From Sediminicola sp037203765 (GTDB lineage Bacteria; Bacteroidota; Bacteroidia; Flavobacteriales; Flavobacteriaceae), in NCBI RefSeq assembly GCF_037203765.1, contig NZ_JBBCAS010000010.1:6708-70707 (forward strand): a DNA stretch of 64,000 nt, in the 5' to 3' direction. Under the pieces are notes generated by a model. It was not told the DNA's origin and made no database searches. It saw only the letters and a program-made list of their open reading frames with translations. Of this stretch, positions 15,855-24,670 are shown piece by piece (positions within the stretch are counted from its first letter, which is position 1; each line of letters opens with the position of its first letter). The position numbers were made by a program, and so were the translations under genes.

Positions 15855-16757
15855 TTAAATTTCTTGTACCAATTGTTCAATAGCATTGAAGGTACGAATA
15901 TGGGGGGGTAGACTATTTTTGTTCAAATTCTGAATCTGATATCCTAGAATCCATAATTTGGATTTACCATCATGGTTTACATTGGCAGTAAACTCTTCAA
16001 TATATTTATCAATCTTATCCTTGGAGGGCTCTACGGTGAAATAGGATACAAAATGTAAATTTTCATAATATTTGGTCAGGTCGGTCAGGCATTCGGTTGG
16101 CACGGTGGGTCCCAAATATATGGTCTTGTATCCCCTGAGGGTGATTTCATAGTTTACAAACAGGAGGCCCAATTCGTGAATTTCGTTCTCGGGCAGGAAG
16201 AGCACAAAGATTTTATCCTTTCGGGTAGGCTCGGTACTCTGTAATTTTTCTGTATTGACAATGATCTTCTGCTTGATCAAATTGGTTATAAAATGCTCAT
16301 GGGAAGGACTGATGGTATCTGTTTGCCATAAAAGTCCGAGCTCATTGAGCAACGGAATAAACACATCGTTAAAAATTTCCCTGAACGATTTATCGGTCAA
16401 TAATCTGTTGTAGGTATTGAAAAACATGGTCTGGTCAAAATTCACCATAGCCAGTTTAAATGCATTGATAGCATGGTTTTTAAAACTGTTCCTCGCAACA
16501 ATTTCCTTGACCAACATCGGGATTTCTCCTTCTGGAACCTTCGCTATTTTGGAAATTTTATAGCCGTTGTTGTACAAAAGGGTTATGTTCAGCAATTTTT
16601 GGAGACTTGCCAAACTGTAATTTCTTATGTTTGTTGAAGTTCTTTCTGGGGATAGTAAGTTGTACCTTTTTTCCCAAATTCGAATGGTATGAGCCTTTAT
16701 ACCTGAAAGGTTTTCTAAGTCTCTAATGCTAAAAATTTTCTTTACGTTGTTCATCAT
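15855..16757 (-). CDS. CarH/LitR-like MerR regulator with B12-binding light-sensor domain
   Basis: About 300 residues from ATG 16757; the longer TTG start at 16778 lies inside the -7 element. Residues 1-75 are a MerR winged helix (FSIRDLENLSGIKAHTIRIW, RYNLLSPERT). The C-terminal part has the four-helix cap and cobalamin fold of CarH: W-x9-EH is present exactly (W in GLLWQTD, EH in SHEHF) and ExHxxG as EIHELG supplies the lower axial His. CarH-type proteins repress crt genes in the dark with adenosylcobalamin and release DNA in light. The residue after the cap Trp is Gln, where I recall His in Thermus CarH. It leads the crt operon, so it probably controls it and itself. Confidence 0.85.
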   Translation of the reverse strand: MMNNVKKIFSIRDLENLSGIKAHTIRIWEKRYNLLSPERTSTNIRNYSLASLQKLLNITLLYNNGYKISKIAKVPEGEIPMLVKEIVARNSFKNHAINAFKLAMVNFDQTMFFNTYNRLLTDKSFREIFNDVFIPLLNELGLLWQTDTISPSHEHFITNLIKQKIIVNTEKLQSTEPTRKDKIFVLFLPENEIHELGLLFVNYEITLRGYKTIYLGPTVPTECLTDLTKYYENLHFVSYFTVEPSKDKIDKYIEEFTANVNHDGKSKLWILGYQIQNLNKNSLPPHIRTFNAIEQLVQEI

Positions 16758-16768
16758 TTGGTAAAAAT

Positions 16769-16822
16769 GGTTAAACAAATTTACAAGAAAATCTCAATCA
16801 AAGGTTAAATAATCCGTTAAAT
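16769..16822 (-). promoter_or_regulatory. Promoter and possible operator repeats of the crt operon
   Basis: The minus-strand -7 element TAAATTTG is the complement of 16776-16783. A good -33 TTG at 17-23 bp is not seen (the nearest CAA on the plus strand is at 15 bp). GTTAAA recurs at 16770-16775, 16804-16809 and 16816-16821, with an inverted TTTAAC at 16926-16931. These repeats bracket the promoter and may be binding sites for the adjacent MerR-type regulator. The -7 match is direct; the operator role is inference. Confidence 0.45.
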
Positions 16823-17007
16823 TTTAAGAAGATTGTTGAATTCCATGTGATATAGCTGTTTCAACGGTGGCGTTTTATTGCCATTCGATGGGTAATCGTG
16901 GGACTTTGAAAATTTCCATTCTACATTTAACCCTCGCTTTTAATCAGTATTAGCAAGAAGATTGCAACTTGTATGTAAGATGGCATTGGAAAGGAAGTAA
17001 TAGTATC

Positions 17008-18258
17008 TTAAAATTTTCTTTCAGGGTGAAATCCTTGGATATCCATGGATAACTTTTGCTCTGAAATTATTTCGGCAACCAATTTTCCAGTGGCGGGTCC
17101 CAAGCTCCAACCCATCATGGCATGCCCCGTTGCTATGGTCAAATTGTCGTAGGACGAAGTTTTTCCAATGTAGGGAAGACCATCGGGTGACACGGGCCTT
17201 AGCCCACACTGAGCGTCACGAATCTCGTTTTGTGTGATCGTTAGGCCATCGTAGTACGATGAAGCTGCCTTGGCTATGGCATGAACCCTTTCTGATCTGA
17301 TGTTATGGTTGATGCCGGAAAGTTCCATGGTACCGGCAAATCTGGTAAAACCCTGCATTGGGGTCACGGCTACTTTTGCTTCCATTAAAATTGCTGGAAG
17401 GAGTATTCCTGTTTTACGATGCACGTTGATACGGTATCCTTTTCCCGGTTGCACCTTCAGGTTCAATTTCAATTTTTTGGCCATTCCCTCACTCCATGAT
17501 CCGGAGGCCAAAACAAACTGATCGCCTTTATAAGTGTTCTCGGCAGTTGTGACGGCAGTTATATTGTCCTTGTCAAGGGTGAAATCCAACACTTCTTCCT
17601 CCGTCTTGATAACCACCCCCATACGCTTTAGATATGCTACCAATTTGGGCATCAATTCCGTTGGGGTGGTATGTGCATCACATTCATAATGTATGGCTCC
17701 TAAAATATCCTTGTTGAGATTAGGTTGTAAGGTATTCAGCTCCTTTAAGGACAGTGTTTTTACTTCCAAACCTTCATCCTGGGCCCTTTTGGCAACTTCA
17801 GCTTCATGCTTGCCTTCTTTGGCCGTTTTATAGAGCATCAGCAACCCCTTCTTTTCAAGATGGAATTCTCCCAGATCACCAGAATGGTAAATGTCGGTAT
17901 AAAGCTCCCTACTTAATAGATTGATATCTTTAATTAGGGGAATGGCCTTTTCCACATTTTTTTTGGTAGACGAGGCATTAAAGCTCCATGTCCATTTTAG
18001 GAAGTCAAGATCCCATCTGGGTCTGATATAAAAAGGACTGCTGCTATTGAACATCATCTTGATGCCCTTCGCCATCATTCCTGGGGAAGCCAAAGGGATA
18101 ATATGGCTGGGGGTAATATACCCGGCGTTTACAAATGAAGCACCTTTGGTAAGGTCAGATTTGTCAATGATGGTAACATGATGTCCCTCTTTTTGTAAGT
18201 AATAGGCACTGCTGAGTCCAATGATTCCTCCCCCGATAATAATGATGTTCTTTCCCAT
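17008..18258 (-). CDS. FAD-dependent oxidoreductase, D-amino-acid dehydrogenase (DadA) like
   Basis: 416 residues of the DAO family. The Rossmann motif IIGGGIIGLSSAYYLQKEG starts at residue 5, followed by the acidic VTIIDKSD; the C-terminal FAD block contains RPVSPDGLPYIG and ATGHAMMGWSLGPATGK (GHxxxGW is typical of DadA). DadA deaminates D-amino acids oxidatively at the inner membrane; related proteins act on hydroxyproline or glycine, so substrate is open. No membrane segment beyond the nucleotide fold. It stands alone between the crt regulator and the repeat array, with 180 bp of gene-free sequence upstream. Confidence 0.85.
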   Translation of the reverse strand: MGKNIIIIGGGIIGLSSAYYLQKEGHHVTIIDKSDLTKGASFVNAGYITPSHIIPLASPGMMAKGIKMMFNSSSPFYIRPRWDLDFLKWTWSFNASSTKKNVEKAIPLIKDINLLSRELYTDIYHSGDLGEFHLEKKGLLMLYKTAKEGKHEAEVAKRAQDEGLEVKTLSLKELNTLQPNLNKDILGAIHYECDAHTTPTELMPKLVAYLKRMGVVIKTEEEVLDFTLDKDNITAVTTAENTYKGDQFVLASGSWSEGMAKKLKLNLKVQPGKGYRINVHRKTGILLPAILMEAKVAVTPMQGFTRFAGTMELSGINHNIRSERVHAIAKAASSYYDGLTITQNEIRDAQCGLRPVSPDGLPYIGKTSSYDNLTIATGHAMMGWSLGPATGKLVAEIISEQKLSMDIQGFHPERKF

Positions 18259-18435
18259 ATTAAAAGTATATTTTTTACAGTATCCCTAAAGGACCGGTAA
18301 AGAAACTAAAATACAAAGAATTGGATTATGTGGATTATAACCGAAATAATCTTTTTAATGGTAATATGCGCCCAAACGCGGGGTCTCAGGTGGTGGAATC
18401 CTATCGTCGGCTGCAACAGCAATTATAGGAAATTA

Positions 18436-19068
18436 TAAAACCGCTATAAAAGCGGTTTTGTGCCCACGACTGTCCCGAGACTTCGGGAGAACCAGCAAAG
18501 TGTTTTTTTATATTCAAGGTGTTCGCGGATGTGGTCTAAACAGATGATCAGAAGGCATAAAAAAACCGCTATAAAAGCGGTTTTGTGCCCACGACTGTCC
18601 CGAGGCTTCGGGAGAACCAGCAAAGTGTCCTTTTTTAAATTCAAGGTGTTCGGGTATCTTGTCTAAACAGATAATAATAGGGCATAAAAAAACCGCTATA
18701 AAAGCGGTTTTGTGCCCACGCCTGTCCCGAGGCTTCGGGAGAACCAGCAAAGTGTCTTTTATTATATTCAAGGTGTTCGCGGATGTTGTCTAAACAGATA
18801 ATAATAGGGCATAAAAAAAACCGCTATAAAAGCGTGTTTTGTGCCCACGACTGTCCCGAGGCTTTGGGAGAACCAGCAAAGTGTCTTTTTTTAAATTCAA
18901 GGTGTTCGCGGATGTGGTCTAAACAGATGATCAGAGGGCATAAAAAAACCGCTATAAAAGCGGTTTTGTGCCCACGACTGTCCCGAGGCTTCGGGAGAAC
19001 CAGCAAAGTGTCTTTTATTAAATTCAAGGTGTTCGGGTATCTTGTCTAAACAGATGATCAGAGGGCAT
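18436..19068 (-). repeat. Five tandem degenerate tRNA-Leu units, about 127 bp each
   Basis: The terminator core CCGCTATAAAAGCGG (one copy altered to AGCGTG) begins at 18441, 18566, 18693, 18821 and 18949, and again at 19076 behind the intact tRNA, so the period is 125-128 bp. On the minus strand each unit reads ATGCCC..., TTTAGAC, CACCTTGA, GCTGGTTC, a TCCCGAAGCCTCGGGA hairpin, CAGTCGTGGGCAC and then a terminator. These blocks line up with the 5' end, D region, anticodon region, T arm and acceptor end of the adjacent tRNA-Leu(GAG). The T loop GAATC is replaced by the hairpin and the anticodon arm is destroyed, so the units are not functional tRNAs. Open frames across them are artefacts. Confidence 0.85.
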
Positions 19069-19094
19069 AAAAAAACCGCTATAAAAGCGGTTTT
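19069..19094 (-). terminator. Terminator of tRNA-Leu
   Basis: AACCGCT-ATAAA-AGCGGTT (19074-19092) with an A run on the left, which is a T run on the minus strand. It starts 3 bp after the tRNA 3' end. The same hairpin closes each of the five upstream degenerate units. Confidence 0.8.
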
Positions 19095-19095
19095 G

Positions 19096-19179
19096 TGCCC
19101 ACGACTGGATTCGAACCAGCACATCCTTGCGAACACCACCCCCTCAAGGTGGCGTGTCTACCAATTTCACCACGTGGGC
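19096..19179 (-). tRNA. tRNA-Leu, anticodon GAG
   Basis: 84 nt on the minus strand. The acceptor stem pairs GCCCACG with CGTGGGC, discriminator A. The D arm has GAAATTGGTAGAC, the anticodon stem CCACC/GGTGG encloses TTGAGGG (anticodon GAG), a long variable arm marks a class II tRNA, and the T arm is GCTGGTTCGAATCCAG. CCA is not encoded. A promoter precedes it and a terminator follows. Confidence 0.95.
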
Positions 19180-19194
19180 TCACGTAAGAGTTTG

Positions 19195-19222
19195 CAAATA
19201 TAAATATGTTTTTTGTTTACAA
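19195..19222 (-). promoter_or_regulatory. Promoter of tRNA-Leu
   Basis: On the minus strand, TTG (complement of 19220-19222), a 17-bp spacer, then TATATTTG (complement of 19195-19202). The start of transcription should fall about 12 nt upstream of the mature tRNA. Confidence 0.75.
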
Positions 19223-19341
19223 CCTTATATTTCCTTCTTGTTTTGTTTATTTTTGCCCAACCTAAGGAAATAAATATGGTTTAGTATAGTATGCTAATAA
19301 TCTATATTAAACAACGCTTAATCTAAATTAAGACTTTAAAA

Positions 19342-19761
19342 ATGCAAGTGAATACGGTGTGTATAATTGATGATGACCCAATCTTTGTGTATGGAACTAA
19401 GGTACTACTTAATTATAACCGCAGTTTTGGTGATAATATTATAGTGTTTGAAAATGGTAAGGAAGCTTTAAGTAATTTGAGTTCCTTACTTAAATCAAAT
19501 GAAAAATTTCCTGAAGTAATATTTCTTGATCTGAATATGCCTCTAATGGACGGGTGGGAATTTTTAGATGAATTTAGCAAGCTCTCTCTAGGCAAAAAGA
19601 CCAAAGTATTTATAGTGAGTTCATCAATTAATCCTAAAGACATTCAGGAATCAAAAAAATATGATCTGGTGGCAAATTTTATTTCCAAACCATTAACCGA
19701 TGAAAGGTTGAAAGAGGTTTTGACTGAGTTTAGTTCTAAGTCGAACTCCAACAAATTATAA
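19342..19761 (+). CDS. Single-domain response regulator (CheY-like)
   Basis: 139 residues, one receiver domain. The acidic pocket is IIDDDP, the phospho-acceptor Asp is in IFLDLNMP (about residue 62), the switch Ser in VSSS and the Lys in FISKPL. No output domain, so it acts through phosphotransfer or protein contact. It is very similar to the receiver at 35896-36303 (shared VCIIDDDPIFVYGTKVLLNY), which lies at the other end of the signalling region in the same orientation; silent-site differences show the duplication is not recent. It precedes the large histidine kinase by 382 bp and may serve it. Confidence 0.9.
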   Translation: MQVNTVCIIDDDPIFVYGTKVLLNYNRSFGDNIIVFENGKEALSNLSSLLKSNEKFPEVIFLDLNMPLMDGWEFLDEFSKLSLGKKTKVFIVSSSINPKDIQESKKYDLVANFISKPLTDERLKEVLTEFSSKSNSNKL

Positions 19762-20143
19762 TTTTACCGGAAAAACAAAAATAGATCTATTTTAAAAATT
19801 CCAAGGCATTTCTCCTAACAGTATGAGATCTACAATGCTAATTTTTTAGCCCAATTGTAGCTTATAGAATACTTCATTTATCCAGGTGCATTGCTTCATG
19901 ACACAAGATTGTTTTTTTTGCGCTTAGAAGGGCATTACTTCCTATTTGTTAAAGAAGCATATATTTATAATAAGCTCCTTTAAGTACAATGAAAAATGTA
20001 TGCTAGATATCTAATGAAGAACTCCATAAAACATGAGATTTGTTGAAAAATGTAAGCTTTAATTAGCAATAAATTTATGCTTTTAAAGTTATTTTTCTAT
20101 CTTCCAATGGACAGTTAACCTAACTTAAAATGAACTCATACCC
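19762..20143 (+). other. Gene-free stretch before the large histidine kinase
   Basis: About 380 bp of AT-rich sequence. No frame with protein-like content and no clear terminator or consensus promoter were found. It presumably holds the promoter of the kinase gene, but nothing better than isolated -7-like fragments (for example TATTTTTC near 20091) can be pointed to. Confidence 0.5.
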
Positions 20144-23100
20144 ATGGATATTGAACAAGAACGAATTAGTGTTGTGGAATCCTACGAAATATTTAATTCA
20201 TTGCCAGAAAAGGAGTATGATGAAATCACACAATTAGCTTCGTTCATTTGTGATACCCCTATTTCACTTTTAACTTTTATCAACAAAAAAAAGCAATTTT
20301 TTAAATCGCATCATGGGCTCAACATTTCCGAAACACCCTTGGAATATTCATTTTGTAAACACGTCCATAAACATGTTGATGAACTTTTTGTGGTGCCAAA
20401 TGCATTAGAAGATGATCGTTTTAAAGATAATCCGTTCGTAACGAATGATGCTAATATTATTTTTTATGCTGGACATCCAATCACCGATGCTAATGGGGTC
20501 GTAATAGCAAGTATATGTGTTATTGATCATCAACCAAAAGAGTTAAGTGAAGGTCAGGTTACTGCATTAAAGTCGCTCTCCAATCAGGTATCCCATTTGT
20601 TGGAACTACGAAAAAATAGGATAGACCTCTTAAAAAGCAAGGAGGAAATAACCCTAAAAACAAAACGGCTAGAAAATATTATTGAAAGTACAAATGCTGG
20701 GACCTATGAATGGAACGTACAGACCAATGAAATTACCTTAAACAAAACCTGGGGAGAATTGATTGGTTTGGATATAAACGAGTCAGGTAACTTAAGTGTA
20801 AAGGAATGGAAAGATCGAATACATCCAGATGATAAAAGGAATTTTAATCATGAATTAAAAAAATACTTCAAAAAAAAGTCTGATCACTTTGATCTTGAAT
20901 ATAGAATGAAACACAAGAATGATTCTTGGGTATGGATCCACGACAAAGGGAAAATTGGCAGTTGGACTCCAGAGAAAGAACCATTAATGATGATTGGTAC
21001 CCATGCAGATATTACCCGTCGCAAGCTTATTGAACAAAAATTATCTGCGCTAACAGATAATATCCCTGGAGTTGTGTTCAGTTTCAAACAGGACAAGGAT
21101 GAAGGGTATATACTCAGTTACGCAAGCAAGGGGTATTTGGATATTTGGGGGACGTTAGCAGAAAAGGCTATGAAAGATAACAGCCTTATCTGGAATTATG
21201 TTTTAGATGAAGATGTGCCCCGGGTTAAAGAATCTTTAAAAAGATCTGCAGCAGAAATGTCCAATTGGAAGGTAGATTGGAGAATGCGTCTTGAGGACGG
21301 AACTATTAAATGGCATAGAGGGATAGGAAAGCCTAATGAGTATAAAAAAGGACGTGTTTCGTGGGATGCCATCATCTTGGATATAACCGAAGAAAAGCTA
21401 ATTCTGGAATCCTTAAGAGAACGCAACCATTTTATAGAAAAAACCTTAGATAACTTACCTATTGGTATTGCAGTAAATAAGGTAGATAGTGGGAAAGCTA
21501 CCATCATGAATAAGAAATTCAGCGAGATTTATGGCTGGCCAGTGGAAGAACTTTCTGACATTGAAGCCTTTTTCGAAAAAATTTATCCGGATAAAACGAT
21601 CAGAAAAGAAATAAAAGAACGTATCACCACAGATATTTTAAGTGGAGACATGGACAAAATGGTCTGGGAAGGCATTAAAATAAGAAGAAAGGATGGAGAG
21701 GAACGAATTATAAATGCAAAAAACATCCCTTTGCCAGATCAAAATTTAATGATTTCCACGGTGATCGATGTGACCGATAATTATTTGAATGAAGCGGCTA
21801 TTCTTGAATATAATGAACGATTCAAACTGGCATCAAAAGCTACATCCGATACCTTATGGGATTGGGACATAAAAGCAGATAAGGTTGTAAGAGGTGAAAA
21901 TTTTGAAGTGAATTTCGGATATAAAATTGACGAGCTTTATGAAGAATCTAATAAGTTTTGGGAAAAACAATTACATCCCGATGATCATGAAAGGGCTGTA
22001 AATGGACTTCATGAAGCTCTTGAAGGATCGGGGAGCACTTGGATAGAAGAATACCGTTTTAAAAAATCTGATGGAGATTATCTTCAAGTGATGGATAGGG
22101 CCTTTATCGTAAGGGACAGTGTGGGAACCGCTATAAGAATGGTGGGTGCCATGCAAGACATTACCCAACAGAAAAATAGGGAACAACAGTTAAGGCTTTT
22201 CGAGTCGGTCATCGAAAAAACAAATGATACGGTCATTATCACAGAAGCAGAACCTTTCGATGCGCCAAACGGTCCAAAAATAATTTATGTCAATGAGGCG
22301 TTTACTAGACATACCGGGTATTCTAAGGAAGAGGTAGTCGGTAATACACCAAGAATGCTGCAGGGCCCCAAATCAGATAAAAAGGTTTTAAAGCAACTGG
22401 GTAAAGATTTACGTGCCTGGAAGAAAATTGACGTGGATGTTTTAAACTACACAAAAGATAGGGAGGAATTTTGGGTGAACTTATCCATGGCCCCTGTAGC
22501 AGATGAGAAAGGATGGTTTACACATTGGATCTCTATTCAAAAAGATATTACGGAAACTAAGAATAAGGAACTCTATCAAAATTTGGTTCATGAAGTCTCT
22601 AAGGTGTTTACTTTGGAATTGGATCTTAAAACCTCTCTGGATAGCGTATTACAACTCTTACTAGAATTCGGCCATTTTAACGTGGCGGAAGCTTGGTTGG
22701 TAAATTCAGAGAAGAATAAAATAAATTTAGTTCGCGGTTGTACTTCCGATCTGAAATTTGACCATTGTTATGGTCATAAAGCCAAAATAAACAGTTTGGA
22801 CAAAGGGATGGGTCTTGCCGGGTTGACTTGGGAAAAGGAAGAATTACAGTTTTGGCCTAATTTGGCAGAGATTGAGGAATTTAATGGGCAATTGGAGGCA
22901 AAAAGATCAGGACTTGAAACAGCCTTTGGAATCCCTATATTATTTAATGATCAAGTTATTGGAGCTGTTATCCTTTATTTGGATGATGCTCAAAAAACCA
23001 TAAGCAATCGACACGCACATTTAACAGAATTTGGTTCCTATTTTGGTTCAGAAATTGCCCGAAAACAATTAGAAGAAGAGCTAAATCAGATAATTAACTT

Positions 23101-24544
23101 TACGCCGGATTTTATTTGCAGTCTAGATCAAAATGGAGTTTTTAAGCGTATAAATCCAGCATTAAATGCTATAATAAATAAAGGCAGCAAGCCTAAATCA
23201 CAACTTAAGTTTATTGATGTCATTCATGAAGATGACAAAGAAAAAGCACTTTCTTCATTGCAAAATCTTATTGACAGTGAAGAATCTATACTGTTGGAAT
23301 TACGGTGTGTAGATGTTGAGGGTAATATTGTATGGGTCTCTTGGACTATAACGCCGGCTGTTGAACATGGTATTGCCTATTGTGTGGGTAAGGATATTAC
23401 TTCCTCAAAAGAGGCAATAGAGAAAATGAAAATTTCAAATGAACGGTTTTCAAAGGTAGTGGAGGCTACACAAGATGCTATTTGGGATTGGGATGTGATA
23501 AACAATAAGGTGTTTTGGGGTAATGGATTCTTCGAACGCTTTGGGCATGACATAGATAGTGATACGATTTCTATAAAAACATGGTCTCTTTTGGTCCATA
23601 AAGATGATCAGGAAAGAGTTTTTAAGATGGCAACAGATTCTTTAAAGGAAGTTGAAGTTGCCAATTATCAAAATAAGTATCGTTTTCAGAAGAGTGATGG
23701 GACCTATGCTTATGTCATAGACCATGCCCGAATTTTGAGGGATGATGAAGGTAGACCTATACGAGTAATAGGCGCTTTACAAGATATAAGCGACAGAAAA
23801 TTATATGAAGATTCTCTAAAAAAATTGAATAGAAAATTAAAAAACAAGGCAAAACAACTTGAAATTTCAAATTCAGAATTAGAGCAGTTTGCCTATGTAA
23901 CTTCACACGACCTTCAAGAGCCGTTGAGAATGATCACGAGTTTTCTATCGCTTTTAGAAAGTAAGTACAAAGATTCTATTGATGATAAAGGGAGAAAATA
24001 TATCCATTATGCCGTAGATGGTGCCAAAAGAATGCGAGAGATTATTCTGGAACTTTTGGATTATTCTAGGGTGGGTAATTCTTCGGAGAAATTAGAAACC
24101 ATTGCTATTCATGCTTTGTTAAACGAAGTGTTACTATTACATAAAAAACAAATTACTGAATCAAAAGCAATAATTACTATTGGAGAAATGCCTCAAATAG
24201 TGAGCTTTAAGTCGCCTTTACGACAAATCTTTCTTAACCTAATTGGTAATGGTTTAAAGTATAAAAAGCCCGGAACTGTACCTGAAATTGTAATCACCTG
24301 TGAAGAGGAAAAATTATTTTGGAAATTTAGCGTTAAGGATAATGGTATAGGCATTGCTCCAGAATATTTTGAAAAAATATTTATAATTTTTCAACGTCTG
24401 CATACTCAGAATGAATTTGGAGGAGTGGGCATGGGACTGGCAATCACAAAAAAGATAGTGAATAACCTAGGAGGTAAAATATGGGTTAACAGTGATGAAG
24501 GTCAAGGAAGTACGTTTGTGTTTACCATCAAAAAAAATGAATAG
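20144..24544 (+). CDS. Giant cytoplasmic sensor histidine kinase: GAF, 5 PAS, GAF, 2 PAS, HisKA, HATPase
   Basis: 1466 residues without membrane segments. An N-terminal GAF (about 20-165, with FCKHV) is like the GAF of the kinase at 34381. Five PAS domains follow (about 175-815), each ending DIT or DVT; the fifth has TPRMLQGP, LOV-like but with Pro at the flavin-adduct Cys. Then a second GAF (about 820-980), two more PAS (to about 1230), HisKA with phospho-acceptor His in TSHDLQEPLR (about 1254) and HATPase with LNLIGNGLKY (N box) and VKDNGIGIAP (G1). It should sense several soluble signals and phosphorylate receivers, many of which lie around it. PAS 4 and PAS 7 resemble each other. Ligands are unknown. 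Confidence 0.93.
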   Translation: MDIEQERISVVESYEIFNSLPEKEYDEITQLASFICDTPISLLTFINKKKQFFKSHHGLNISETPLEYSFCKHVHKHVDELFVVPNALEDDRFKDNPFVTNDANIIFYAGHPITDANGVVIASICVIDHQPKELSEGQVTALKSLSNQVSHLLELRKNRIDLLKSKEEITLKTKRLENIIESTNAGTYEWNVQTNEITLNKTWGELIGLDINESGNLSVKEWKDRIHPDDKRNFNHELKKYFKKKSDHFDLEYRMKHKNDSWVWIHDKGKIGSWTPEKEPLMMIGTHADITRRKLIEQKLSALTDNIPGVVFSFKQDKDEGYILSYASKGYLDIWGTLAEKAMKDNSLIWNYVLDEDVPRVKESLKRSAAEMSNWKVDWRMRLEDGTIKWHRGIGKPNEYKKGRVSWDAIILDITEEKLILESLRERNHFIEKTLDNLPIGIAVNKVDSGKATIMNKKFSEIYGWPVEELSDIEAFFEKIYPDKTIRKEIKERITTDILSGDMDKMVWEGIKIRRKDGEERIINAKNIPLPDQNLMISTVIDVTDNYLNEAAILEYNERFKLASKATSDTLWDWDIKADKVVRGENFEVNFGYKIDELYEESNKFWEKQLHPDDHERAVNGLHEALEGSGSTWIEEYRFKKSDGDYLQVMDRAFIVRDSVGTAIRMVGAMQDITQQKNREQQLRLFESVIEKTNDTVIITEAEPFDAPNGPKIIYVNEAFTRHTGYSKEEVVGNTPRMLQGPKSDKKVLKQLGKDLRAWKKIDVDVLNYTKDREEFWVNLSMAPVADEKGWFTHWISIQKDITETKNKELYQNLVHEVSKVFTLELDLKTSLDSVLQLLLEFGHFNVAEAWLVNSEKNKINLVRGCTSDLKFDHCYGHKAKINSLDKGMGLAGLTWEKEELQFWPNLAEIEEFNGQLEAKRSGLETAFGIPILFNDQVIGAVILYLDDAQKTISNRHAHLTEFGSYFGSEIARKQLEEELNQIINFTPDFICSLDQNGVFKRINPALNAIINKGSKPKSQLKFIDVIHEDDKEKALSSLQNLIDSEESILLELRCVDVEGNIVWVSWTITPAVEHGIAYCVGKDITSSKEAIEKMKISNERFSKVVEATQDAIWDWDVINNKVFWGNGFFERFGHDIDSDTISIKTWSLLVHKDDQERVFKMATDSLKEVEVANYQNKYRFQKSDGTYAYVIDHARILRDDEGRPIRVIGALQDISDRKLYEDSLKKLNRKLKNKAKQLEISNSELEQFAYVTSHDLQEPLRMITSFLSLLESKYKDSIDDKGRKYIHYAVDGAKRMREIILELLDYSRVGNSSEKLETIAIHALLNEVLLLHKKQITESKAIITIGEMPQIVSFKSPLRQIFLNLIGNGLKYKKPGTVPEIVITCEEEKLFWKFSVKDNGIGIAPEYFEKIFIIFQRLHTQNEFGGVGMGLAITKKIVNNLGGKIWVNSDEGQGSTFVFTIKKNE

Positions 24545-24670
24545 GCAACTACACTAATCTTAATATATTTTATCAGGTATTATCTACATTAAAACCAATT
24601 TAAATTATAACACAAAAAAGATAAAGCGTTATTGTGCAGCCAAGCACAAGTTCTTAAAAAACAAAATCGA

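Noticed and set aside
18436..19092. Six short open frames of 60-90 codons on both strands, and the idea of a CRISPR array
   Set aside because: The frames are the same repeat read in different phases, so they repeat each other and carry no start context. Units of about 127 bp with terminators and tRNA pieces do not fit the 25-45 bp repeat plus unique spacer pattern of CRISPR.
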